In this document: positions 7,449 through 14,932 of the stretch, piece by piece | Position numbering within the stretch: the first letter of the stretch is position 1 | Layout of the letters: each line of letters starts with the position of its first letter | NCBI GenBank assembly: GCA_027314665.1 | Contig: DAHVAK010000258.1 | Span: 1-48,533, forward strand | DNA: 48,533 bases | DNA from: Spirochaetales bacterium | GTDB taxonomy: Bacteria > Spirochaetota > Spirochaetia > DAHUYW01 | Direction: 5' to 3' | Notes under the pieces: generated by a model | Told to the model about the DNA's origin: nothing | What the model saw: only the letters and a program-made list of their open reading frames with translations | The model's database searches: none | Translations under genes and position numbers: made by a program

Positions 7449-9478
7449 GACTCCTCCGTGTAGCGGTGGATGAGCTCCGGGGTGATCGGCAGGGCGTCGA
7501 AGTAGCGGCCCGTCGCCTGCGCCACCGCCGAGACGTAGGCCGACGGGACGACGCAGGCGGCGAGCTCCTCGACACCTCCGACCCAACCCTTCTGGGCCGC
7601 GGACAGCAGCTCGATGGCGATCGGCGGGAGCTCGTGGAGCGAGCGGCGAGAGCCGTGACAGAAGGAACACCACCACAGGGCGTGGACGATCCCGTTCTCG
7701 ATCACTCGCCGCGCGGCGCTCTCCAACAGCACCCTTCCGCTCGAAACGGTCATCCAGATCCCGCGCACCGAGGTCTCGAAGGTCACCGGGTCCACCTCAG
7801 CCTCGACCGCGGCTGCCGCCCACGACAGGCGGTCGAAGGGAAGGCCGGCGTGCTCCTCGGGATTCCAGCGGTTCGCACGCGGAAGGGTGGCGCTCTTCTT
7901 GACCTCGATGGGAAGCGCCGCACGGAAGCGCCTTCGCACGATCGTCTCGCAGGCACGCTCCACGAGCTCCCCGATGATCGTGATGTTTCGCGAGAGGGCG
8001 GACGGGCCGGAGTTGGGAACGAGGAAGGTGTCGGGGGCGTTCACGAAGATGCGTTTTGGCTCGATGCCGAGAATCCGAGCCGCGTTCTCGCTCCACGCCG
8101 AGCGCGCCTCGCCGCTTGCGGAGACTCCGGAGGTCAGGATGTAGAGGCTCCCGCTCGCCTCCAGGCGTACGACCACGGTGGCGGGCTCCTGCTCGTCGCT
8201 TCGGGTGATGAAGCCGGCCCCCTGATAGGCCGCGGCGAGCCCGATCCCCCGAAGGGGGCTCCTGCCCTCCCGAATGCTTTCGCGTCGCTTCTTCAGCATC
8301 TCGTAGGCCGCATACTTCCGGGTGAAATCGGAGAGCTCCACGGTGCGCTCGAGGAGGCCGCTCGGAGGATAGTTCGCAGGCAGGGCTCCCCCGGACAGAA
8401 GCCCGTTGCGCCGAATGAGGTTGCGCTCCTTCCAGGTGAAGGGGTCCGTCTGGGTGAGCTCGGCGATCCGCGAGGCGTGGGTTTCCGCGGCAAAGAAGCC
8501 CTGCGCGAGCCCGAGGCCCTGAAAGGCATCCATCGGGGGAACGCTCGTCATGACGAGTCGACCCCGCAGGCGGTAGGCGGTGCTCTGATAGGGGCCGGTC
8601 GCCGCGAGGAGGGCGCGCTCGAGGAGCTCCTCGCCCATCATGGGAGCCGCTCCGCAGTCGACGGAAAGATCGATATCGTGCGCGGTGGGATTCCCATCCC
8701 GGTCGAGGGCGGAGCGGATCGCTATCCGCGAGGGGGCTCGGCGTGGCTGGAGGGCCGCAGCCTCGGCGTAGGAGAGCAGCAGGCGCACGGGCCGGCGGCT
8801 CTTCCAGGCGAGCAGGGCGCACTGGGCGGCAATCATCGAAGGGAACCAGATCCGGGAATCCTTTGGGGGGCTCATCCGCGTCACCCGGACTCCCACCTGC
8901 TTGCGCGGAAGCCCGAGAACGGAGGCGACGACATTCCGCACGTGATAGGGCCATTGAGTCGGACAGTAGACCACCAGACGCTCGTCCTCGAAGGTTGCGA
9001 GAGCCCCCGGAGGGTCGCTTGCGGGGTACTCCTGGGGGCAGGTCGTGTACTCGCCTTCGACGATCTGGAAGGCGTCGTCGAAGGCGCGCTCGGGTGCGCC
9101 GAAGACGACCTCCCGCCGCTCCGCTATCTGGGATTCCGCCGGATGGACGAAGGTGAGAGGGCTGTCCGTCCGGTAGCGCACTTCGATCTGTCGGACCACC
9201 TCGGCAAGGCGCCGCTCATCGGGTCCGCAGAGGAGCATGACCGGCTCTCCTCGATAGGCGACCGCGCGTTCGGCAAAGAGGGGCAGCTTCTGGGCAAAGA
9301 GGCTCACCGCCCCCTCGCCGCTCACCTCCTCGGGAAAGAAGAGACGGATCTCTTTGGGAATCTTCGGATAGCTGATTGAGAGGATTTCGCCGCGGTCGAT
9401 CGCCGCGCGGACGACGACTCCGTGGAGCATCCCCTCCACGGTCAGATCGCCTACGAAGCTATCCCCGGGGAGCGCCAT
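7445..9478 (-). CDS. molybdopterin-binding subunit homologue with degenerate cofactor motifs (XdhA/CoxL-like)
   Basis: A 677-residue protein, shorter than the usual 750-800. Overall it follows the family: DLTVEGMLHGVVVRA at the start, YRGEPVMLLCG, DAFQGLGLAQGFFAAE in place of the AFRGFGxPQ block, SGPSALSRN, and a C-terminal ALPITPELI. The molybdopterin-binding GGGFGGKE loop is replaced by MSPPKDSRIWFPS, the GQG loop by ASGEARS, and the substrate arginine of FRGFG by Gln. It may bind a different cofactor or substrate, or be non-catalytic. It overlaps the aminotransferase gene by 20 bp at its start and the Fe-S gene by 4 bp at its end. Family certain; activity doubtful. Confidence 0.8.
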   Translation of the reverse strand: MALPGDSFVGDLTVEGMLHGVVVRAAIDRGEILSISYPKIPKEIRLFFPEEVSGEGAVSLFAQKLPLFAERAVAYRGEPVMLLCGPDERRLAEVVRQIEVRYRTDSPLTFVHPAESQIAERREVVFGAPERAFDDAFQIVEGEYTTCPQEYPASDPPGALATFEDERLVVYCPTQWPYHVRNVVASVLGLPRKQVGVRVTRMSPPKDSRIWFPSMIAAQCALLAWKSRRPVRLLLSYAEAAALQPRRAPSRIAIRSALDRDGNPTAHDIDLSVDCGAAPMMGEELLERALLAATGPYQSTAYRLRGRLVMTSVPPMDAFQGLGLAQGFFAAETHASRIAELTQTDPFTWKERNLIRRNGLLSGGALPANYPPSGLLERTVELSDFTRKYAAYEMLKKRRESIREGRSPLRGIGLAAAYQGAGFITRSDEQEPATVVVRLEASGSLYILTSGVSASGEARSAWSENAARILGIEPKRIFVNAPDTFLVPNSGPSALSRNITIIGELVERACETIVRRRFRAALPIEVKKSATLPRANRWNPEEHAGLPFDRLSWAAAAVEAEVDPVTFETSVRGIWMTVSSGRVLLESAARRVIENGIVHALWWCSFCHGSRRSLHELPPIAIELLSAAQKGWVGGVEELAACVVPSAYVSAVAQATGRYFDALPITPELIHRYTEES

Positions 9479-10724
9479 CCGACCCGCCTCGGTAGTGCCG
9501 TTCGCCGATCGATTTCACGGTGTTGATGATCCGCTCGACCTGATCGTCGGTAAGCCCCGGGTAGATCGGAATGCTGACCACGTTCTGGAACGCCCGCAGA
9601 GCGTTCGGGTAATCCTGTGGCTTGAATCCGTAGAGGTTGCGGTAGTATGGCATGAGGTGCAGGGGAATGAAATGAACGCTCGCACCGATCCCTTGCTCCA
9701 TGAGGCTCCTGATGAACTCGTCGCGATCGATGGTCAGTCTACCGGGAATGAGCCGCAGAGTAAAGAGATGCCAGGCGTGCTCATCGGAGGAAAGGGGCAG
9801 GGTGAGCCAATCGGCCTCGGCGAAGGCCGAGAGGTAGCGCTCGGCAATCGCCCGGCGCCGCTCGAGCAGGCCGCGCGCCTTCGCGAGCTGAGCCCGACCG
9901 ACGGCGGAGGCAAGATCGGTGAGGTTGTACTTGTAGCCGGCCTCAACCACCTGATACTCCCACCCCGGGCGCTTGGAGGTATAGCGATCCCAGACCTGGC
10001 GGTCTATGCCGTGCAGGCGCATGAGCGATACCCGCCGCGCTATCCTCTCATCCTCAGTCACGACCATTCCTCCCTCGCCGGTGGTGATGGTCTTGGTCGC
10101 GTAGAAGGAGTAGACCCCGGCGCTGCCGAGGGTTCCCGCGAAGTGAAGAGCGCCGTCGGCGCCCCTCGCTCGCACCGGGAAGGCGTGGGCCGCATCCTCG
10201 ACGATCGGCACCCCGTGGCGCCGGGCGGCTTCGAGGAGGGCGGCCATTGCGCAGGGAAGCCCGGCGAAGTGCACCGGGATGAGCGCGGCGATGCGGGCTT
10301 TGGCCGGGAATCGTGCGCGCCTTCGGAGGCGAAGCGCCTCCTCGACTCGCTCGGGATCGATGTTCAGGCTGGCCGGGTCGATATCCACGAAGAGGGGATG
10401 GGCTCCGAGATAGCGGGCGACCTCGGCGGTGGCGGTGAAGGTGTAGGGGGAGGTGATGACGAGATCTCCCGGACGTACCCCGACCGCCTCGAGGGAAAGG
10501 TGCAGCCCTGCGGTCGCCGAGCTTACGGCGAGGGCGTGGCGGGCACCGACGACCGCGGCAAACTCGCGCTCGAAGCTCTCCGTCACTCTTCCGGTCGTGA
10601 GCCATCCCGATCGCAAGACCTCGATGACCGCGGCCTCCTCCTCCGGTCCGATCGAAGGAAGGGCGAATGGGATTTCAGTACTCGGGCTCTTCGTCGACAT
10701 GGTTGACCGAAGGGAAGTGGGCAT
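9459..10724 (-). CDS. DegT/DnrJ/EryC1/StrS-family PLP aminotransferase
   Basis: A 421-residue sugar aminotransferase of the type that converts UDP-4-keto-6-deoxy sugars to 4-amino sugars. ALPSIGPEEEAAV and GWLTTG mark the N terminus, VEDAAHAF the PLP-ring aspartate region, and YSFYATKTITTGEGG carries the Schiff-base lysine (about Lys211). The C-terminal FIPLHLMPYYR is family-typical. The ATG at 10724 is preferred because GGAGG lies seven bases upstream. ATG 10700 gives a shorter form with no Shine-Dalgarno. The start overlaps the 4,6-dehydratase gene by 50 bp. Together the two enzymes would make a UDP-4-amino-4,6-dideoxy-N-acetylhexosamine (inference from the family pair). Confidence 0.9.
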   Translation of the reverse strand: MPTSLRSTMSTKSPSTEIPFALPSIGPEEEAAVIEVLRSGWLTTGRVTESFEREFAAVVGARHALAVSSATAGLHLSLEAVGVRPGDLVITSPYTFTATAEVARYLGAHPLFVDIDPASLNIDPERVEEALRLRRRARFPAKARIAALIPVHFAGLPCAMAALLEAARRHGVPIVEDAAHAFPVRARGADGALHFAGTLGSAGVYSFYATKTITTGEGGMVVTEDERIARRVSLMRLHGIDRQVWDRYTSKRPGWEYQVVEAGYKYNLTDLASAVGRAQLAKARGLLERRRAIAERYLSAFAEADWLTLPLSSDEHAWHLFTLRLIPGRLTIDRDEFIRSLMEQGIGASVHFIPLHLMPYYRNLYGFKPQDYPNALRAFQNVVSIPIYPGLTDDQVERIINTVKSIGERHYRGGSDGAPRG

Positions 10725-12153
10725 GGAGGATCCTCCGCAGCTCTCGGCGGTTTCGGAAGGACTGCGGGCGCTCGGGGTCGAAGAAGCACACGGCGTGCAG
10801 GGACGAGAGGAGCCCGTCAAAGGAGCCGTTGAACCGCTCCTGCCGAGGCAGGCGGTTGATGCGCGGGAAGCCGGTGGGCACCGGTCTCTCGTCGGAGTCC
10901 CAGAGGGTCTCATGGAGCTTCTCGCCGGGTCGCAATCCGACGTAGCGCACCGGTATCTCGCTTTCCGGGGCGAAGCCGAAGAAGCGGATCATCGTCTCAG
11001 CGAGCTCGCGGATGAGGATCGGCTCGCCCATGTCGAGGATGTAGAGGTCGCCTCCCTTGCCGACTCCTCCCGCCTTCAGGACGAGGGAGGAGGCCTCCGG
11101 GATGGTCATGAAGAAGCGGGAAACCTCGGGGTGCGTGATGGTGACCGGTCCCCCTTTGAGGATCTGCTTCTTGAATAGGGGCACGATGCTTCCTCGCGAG
11201 CCAAGCACGTTTCCGAAGCGCACAACCATGTAGTCGCCCCGTGGGGGACGCTTTCGCAGGACGATCTCCTCCGCGAGCATCTTCGAGGCCCCGTAGACCG
11301 AGCTCGGGCGCACTGCCTTGTCCGTGGAGATGAAGACGAAGCGCGGGGTTCCGACCTCGATTGCGGCGTCGACGAGGTTTCGGGTGCCGAAGACGTTGTT
11401 CTTGATGGCTTCCACGGGATTGTGCTCGCACATCGGGACGTGCTTGTGGGCGGCGCAGTGGAAGACCACGTCGGCGCGAAGGCGGCGCATGATGAAGCGG
11501 ACGTAGTCGCGATCCTGGAGATCGCCGAGGACGGGTACAACCGTAGCCTGCTCGCCGACCCCCTCCTCTTGGAGGAGCTTCAGCTCCTTGTCGATCTCGT
11601 AGATGCTGTTCTCGTCGTGATCGAAGAGGTAGAGACGGGCTGCTCCGCCGTGCAGGAGCTGCCGCGCGAGCTCGCTTCCGATGCTCCCGCCGGCTCCCGT
11701 TATCAGGACGCGCTTGCCCCGCAGGTAGTCCAAGCTCTCCCTGAGGTTGATCGCGACGGGGCTGCGGGCGAGCAGGTCGTCGGCGTCGAGCTCCCTCGCC
11801 TGGATGAGGTGGGCGTCGCCTTCGACGATCTGGCTCACGTCGGGGAGGATGCGGATGCGCGCGAAATCGGCGCGGGAGAGGGCGCAGTAGATCTGCTTGA
11901 GCCTCTCGCGGGAGGTGGAGGGAAGGGCGATGAGCGCCTCGGCGGCCGGGCGGGCCGCGAGGAGAGCCTCGACCCGTTCGATCGGCCCCACGACGGGTAT
12001 CCCATCGATCTGGGTTCCCATCTTGGTCGGATCGTCGTCGAGAAAGGCGACAACGCGACCGAGAATCCCCTTCTTGTTGATTTCCTGCGCAATGGCCCGC
12101 CCCGCGAATCCCGCGCCGACAATGTAGATTCCGTCACGCTTTGCCTTCTTCAT
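10675..12153 (-). CDS. nucleotide-sugar 4,6-dehydratase, soluble CapD/WbpM/FlaA1-like
   Basis: A 492-residue extended SDR enzyme that probably makes UDP-4-keto-6-deoxy-HexNAc. An N-terminal Rossmann domain (IYIVGAGFAGRAI) is followed by the catalytic one (VLITGAGGSIGSELAR, ~residue 146), then FISTDKAVRPSSVYGASK with the Tyr/Lys pair (~286/290) and LRPGEKLHE. Unlike classical WbpM or CapD, there is no multi-pass membrane region at the start, so the enzyme looks soluble. WbpM-type enzymes usually have Met at the Tyr position; here Tyr is present. The ATG at 12153 follows GGAG; an upstream in-frame extension is rejected. It overlaps the NusG-like gene by 20 bp. Confidence 0.9.
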   Translation of the reverse strand: MKKAKRDGIYIVGAGFAGRAIAQEINKKGILGRVVAFLDDDPTKMGTQIDGIPVVGPIERVEALLAARPAAEALIALPSTSRERLKQIYCALSRADFARIRILPDVSQIVEGDAHLIQARELDADDLLARSPVAINLRESLDYLRGKRVLITGAGGSIGSELARQLLHGGAARLYLFDHDENSIYEIDKELKLLQEEGVGEQATVVPVLGDLQDRDYVRFIMRRLRADVVFHCAAHKHVPMCEHNPVEAIKNNVFGTRNLVDAAIEVGTPRFVFISTDKAVRPSSVYGASKMLAEEIVLRKRPPRGDYMVVRFGNVLGSRGSIVPLFKKQILKGGPVTITHPEVSRFFMTIPEASSLVLKAGGVGKGGDLYILDMGEPILIRELAETMIRFFGFAPESEIPVRYVGLRPGEKLHETLWDSDERPVPTGFPRINRLPRQERFNGSFDGLLSSLHAVCFFDPERPQSFRNRRELRRILHAHFPSVNHVDEEPEY

Positions 12154-12736
12154 TCTTCTCCGCCGCCGAGAGGAGGTCGAATCCGAAATCGATGAGAAAC
12201 GAGTTCTCATAGAGGGAAAGGCGGACCTTGGCCCTCCCTTTTCTCTTATCGACCTTCACGATTCGTCCTTCAAGCCCTTTCAAGGGGCCGCTCGCGACGC
12301 GGACTCGCCGATTTGCATCGAGGTAGACCTTCGACCTGTCGACGATCTCTCCGAAGGAGATGAAGTGCAGGAGGAGCTCGCGGTCCTCCCCGGCCAGGGG
12401 CTGGATGTTGTGGTTGTCCTTGAGGAACTTGATGAAGCCGGAGAAGCGCTTCAGGAGACCGAAAGCCCCGGGCGAAACGCTCTCTGCCTCGTAGAAGAGG
12501 TAGCCCGGGAAGATCGGAGCCAGGACCTGCTTTCGGACCCCGCGCTTGATGATCGTCAGCCGCCGGCGCGGCCAGAGCAGGCGGCCCGTCTCCGCCTCCT
12601 GCGGTGGGCCGTGGAGTCCCCGTTCCGGCGCGAAGATCTGCGCCGAGGGCTCGCTTGCCACCTGAAAGGCCCGCTGGGTAAGCTTCAGATAGCGCTCTTC
12701 ATCTCCCGTCATCACTTGGATGACATAGTAGTTCAT
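12134..12736 (-). CDS. NusG paralogue (LoaP/UpxY/RfaH-type operon antiterminator)
   Basis: A 200-residue protein with an N-terminal NGN domain (MNYYVIQVMTGDEERYL at the start, APIFPGYLFYE in the middle) and a C-terminal KOW domain (RVRVASGPLKGLEGRI). It is not the housekeeping NusG: that gene normally sits by secE/rplK, while this one heads a polysaccharide-type operon. Such specialised paralogues (RfaH, UpxY, LoaP) bind RNA polymerase near the start of their own long operons and prevent early termination. A hairpin in the leader just before the ATG may be its RNA target or a translation control (inference). The end overlaps the next gene by 20 bp. Confidence 0.88.
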   Translation of the reverse strand: MNYYVIQVMTGDEERYLKLTQRAFQVASEPSAQIFAPERGLHGPPQEAETGRLLWPRRRLTIIKRGVRKQVLAPIFPGYLFYEAESVSPGAFGLLKRFSGFIKFLKDNHNIQPLAGEDRELLLHFISFGEIVDRSKVYLDANRRVRVASGPLKGLEGRIVKVDKRKGRAKVRLSLYENSFLIDFGFDLLSAAEKNEEGKA

Positions 12737-12747
12737 GTGTAGCGCAA

Positions 12748-12766
12748 CCTACCACGGAATGGGAGG
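12748..12766 (-). promoter_or_regulatory. leader hairpin in front of the NusG-like gene
   Basis: On the minus strand the leader reads CCTCCCA-TTCCG-TGGTAGG: seven pairs with one mismatch and a five-base loop, ending 11 nt before the ATG at 12736. LoaP-type antiterminators recognise RNA hairpins in operon leaders. The AGG inside the 3' arm is also the only Shine-Dalgarno-like element, so folding could limit translation. Role inferred. Confidence 0.35.
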
Positions 12767-12885
12767 CAGTTCAACCTGTTTCGGATCGGGATAACCCCTC
12801 ATGGATGCGCGCGAGTCGGCCGATAATGGGAGAAGAGGTATGGCCCGCGCAGCGGGTCGATCGTTCGAGTACGAAGGGTGGTCAC

Positions 12886-13416
12886 ATGAAGAGAGTATTC
12901 GTTGCCGCGATCGCAGGGGGTGTCCTCCTCCTTCTTCCCCAACTCGCGCATGCCGAAACCGTTATGCTCTACACTCAGATGCAGCTGCGCGGCGATTCGC
13001 AGGAAAAAAACGTGGATCGGTTCGTCGCCATCGAGGATGGAGTGATGACCCTTTTCTTCGACTCCGGGAACATCATCTTCGATACCGGGCTCCCGCAGAA
13101 GACCGCCGTTTCCGACACCCTTGCGCCGCGGCCCGAGTCCTGGGCAGTCAGCGCAGCGACGGAGGGCGGCGCTCACTTTCTCCTTGAGATCAAGCTCACC
13201 TTTCCGACGGATCCCTATCCGGCCGCCGTGCCCAGCATGATCCACTACAAGTTCACCGAGCTCGCGACCGGAGAGACGATCTCCGAAGGGGACGTAACCC
13301 CTTCGATTACCCCCCACGACCTGGCGACGAAGAAGCCCTACGACCTTTGCTTTGCGCTCGGCGAGGAGATCGCTCGTGACGTGATGAAGGGATGGCAGAA
13401 CCCCTCCACGTTGTAG
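12886..13416 (+). CDS. exported protein of unknown function
   Basis: A 176-residue protein with a clear Sec signal peptide (MKRVFVAAIAGGVLLLLPQLAHA, cut after AHA, before ETVML). The mature part is about 150 residues and mostly beta-like, with PRPESWAVSAATEGG and a C-terminal ALGEEIARDVMKGW helix. I recognise no family. The ATG at 12886 is chosen over a GTG at 12805 because it starts the signal peptide and AAGGGTGG precedes it. It is divergent from the NusG-led operon and lies 36 bp before the SPOR-domain gene, with which it is probably co-transcribed. Periplasmic or outer-membrane location is likely. Confidence 0.75.
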   Translation: MKRVFVAAIAGGVLLLLPQLAHAETVMLYTQMQLRGDSQEKNVDRFVAIEDGVMTLFFDSGNIIFDTGLPQKTAVSDTLAPRPESWAVSAATEGGAHFLLEIKLTFPTDPYPAAVPSMIHYKFTELATGETISEGDVTPSITPHDLATKKPYDLCFALGEEIARDVMKGWQNPSTL

Positions 13417-13452
13417 GGGTGCCGCATCGGATCCTCCGCAGGAGCGTGTCGA

Positions 13453-14895
13453 ATGAAGCGGATCTTGGTTCTCTTCCTTACCCTTGCGAGCGCGGGCGCT
13501 CTCTTTGCGCAGCAGGTGTGGGAGGGTAGCTCGGCGGTCAGCGTCTACGGCGTCTTCCCCGCAAGCGGGTACTACGGGGCATCCGACTCCTTTCCGCAGA
13601 ACACCCTCGTGAGCGTGGAGGATCTCGACACCGGCAAGCAGGCGACGGTACTGATCATCGACCGCAGCGGCGGAAGCGGGCTGCTCCTCCTCGTGTCCAA
13701 GCAGGCGGGGGATGCCCTCGGGATTGTCCCCGGCACGACGGCCCATGTGCGCGTGACCCTTGCGAAACAGCCCCTCGCCTCGGGCGGTCCCGGCGACCTT
13801 CCCTACAGCCCTGATTCGGATGTCTACCCGGCCGCCGGGGTCGGCGATCCGACGAGCCTGGCCTTCCTGAATCAGTACCTGGCAAAGAAGGGAGCGGCGC
13901 CGGCCCCTGCGGCGCCTCAGGCCGAAGCGGCCCCGTCTGCCGCCGCCGCGGCCGCCCCCGGCGGCGGACCCCTTCCTGCGCCGCAGGTGGCCGAGCTTGC
14001 TCCCGGGGCCGCCGCTCCCCGCTCCGCGCAGGCGCCCGTTGCCGCTCCGGCCGCCCCGACGCCTCCCGCGCAGCCGAGCGAGAGCCCCAGAGTCGTCGCC
14101 CTCCAGCCCGAAGCGACCCCCCCGGTGAGCAACCGGCCTCCGGCCATCGCGCAGCTCCCCGAGCCGAAGCTGGCCCTCGCGACCCCGCAGGTGGCGGGGC
14201 TCTCCGGGAGCCAACCCCCTGCCGAGGCCGCGCCGCAGCTCGTGCCGGTGGCGCCCTCGGCACCGGCGGGCGCCGGGCCGGCCCTTGCCCAGGCGGGCCC
14301 GGTAGCCTCGGAGCTTCCCACCCTCGTTCCCCCCGCAGGCGGTTCGCTCGCCTCTCCCTCGGCCTCTCCCTCGCTGCCGTCGGGGATCAACCCGCGGGTT
14401 CTGGCCCTTGCAGAGCCGGCCCCACCGGTCGCGGGACCGGAGTTCGCCCTTCGCGGCGAGCTTCCCCTCCCGAGTCTTGCCGCGCCGGGCGCAGCGGCCC
14501 TCGCGGCGGCTCCCCAGGCCGAGGCGCAGGCTCCCGCCCAGGCGCCCGCGCCGGCAGAAGGGGCCGCCCCCGCCGCAGGCGCGCGCCCGCAGGCCGCTGC
14601 GGCCCCGACGAGCGGCCCAGCCCCCGCCGCAGGCGGGGCGATCCGGGCCGAGAGCTCGCTTGTCTCCGACAAATACTACGTCCAGCTCGGGGTCTTCCTG
14701 GAGTCGGGAAGCGCCCTGAACATGGCAAGCTCCCTCTCGCCGCTCTACCCGGTCTCGGTGTATGCTGCCCGAAAGGGCACGCGCGAGCTGTATAAGGTGC
14801 TGGTCGGTCCGCTCAACTCCGACGAGGGCGGCTCGGTCCTCTACCATTTCATCGATCGGGGGTATCGCGACGCCTTCCTGCGGAAGGTCGACTAG
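13453..14895 (+). CDS. exported SPOR-domain protein with RlpA-like N-terminal domain
   Basis: A 480-residue envelope protein. A signal peptide (MKRILVLFLTLASAGALFA) is followed by a ~110-residue domain that resembles the double-psi beta barrel of RlpA-type proteins (ASGYYGASDSFPQNTLV, DLDTGKQATVLIIDR). A roughly 250-residue Ala/Pro-rich linker comes next, then a C-terminal SPOR domain (YYVQLGVFLESGSALNMA ... LYKVLVGPL). SPOR domains bind denuded peptidoglycan at division sites, and RlpA-like proteins can be lytic transglycosylases. I cannot confirm the catalytic Asp/His, so it may be structural. The linker DNA has internal repeats, for example GCCCCCGCCGCAGGCG twice near 14566 and 14623. Confidence 0.82.
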   Translation: MKRILVLFLTLASAGALFAQQVWEGSSAVSVYGVFPASGYYGASDSFPQNTLVSVEDLDTGKQATVLIIDRSGGSGLLLLVSKQAGDALGIVPGTTAHVRVTLAKQPLASGGPGDLPYSPDSDVYPAAGVGDPTSLAFLNQYLAKKGAAPAPAAPQAEAAPSAAAAAAPGGGPLPAPQVAELAPGAAAPRSAQAPVAAPAAPTPPAQPSESPRVVALQPEATPPVSNRPPAIAQLPEPKLALATPQVAGLSGSQPPAEAAPQLVPVAPSAPAGAGPALAQAGPVASELPTLVPPAGGSLASPSASPSLPSGINPRVLALAEPAPPVAGPEFALRGELPLPSLAAPGAAALAAAPQAEAQAPAQAPAPAEGAAPAAGARPQAAAAPTSGPAPAAGGAIRAESSLVSDKYYVQLGVFLESGSALNMASSLSPLYPVSVYAARKGTRELYKVLVGPLNSDEGGSVLYHFIDRGYRDAFLRKVD

Positions 14896-14932
14896 CCCCT
14901 GACGAAGCGCGGAGAGCCGGGAGGGGGGGGGG

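Noticed and set aside
7466-9379. 637-residue plus-strand ORF
   Set aside because: Shadow of the molybdenum-subunit gene on the other strand; no family features.
9459-10913. 484-residue version of the aminotransferase
   Set aside because: The extra residues are Ser/Pro/Arg-rich and overlap the dehydratase gene by over 200 bp; the 10724 start has a ribosome site.
13880-14660. Repeat-rich DNA as a CRISPR or satellite array
   Set aside because: It is the Ala/Pro-rich linker of an intact reading frame; repeats are short, irregular and in frame.
12799-14847. 682-residue minus-strand ORF, Gly/Arg-rich
   Set aside because: It mirrors the Ala/Pro-rich SPOR gene and the gene before it; composition is that of an antisense shadow.
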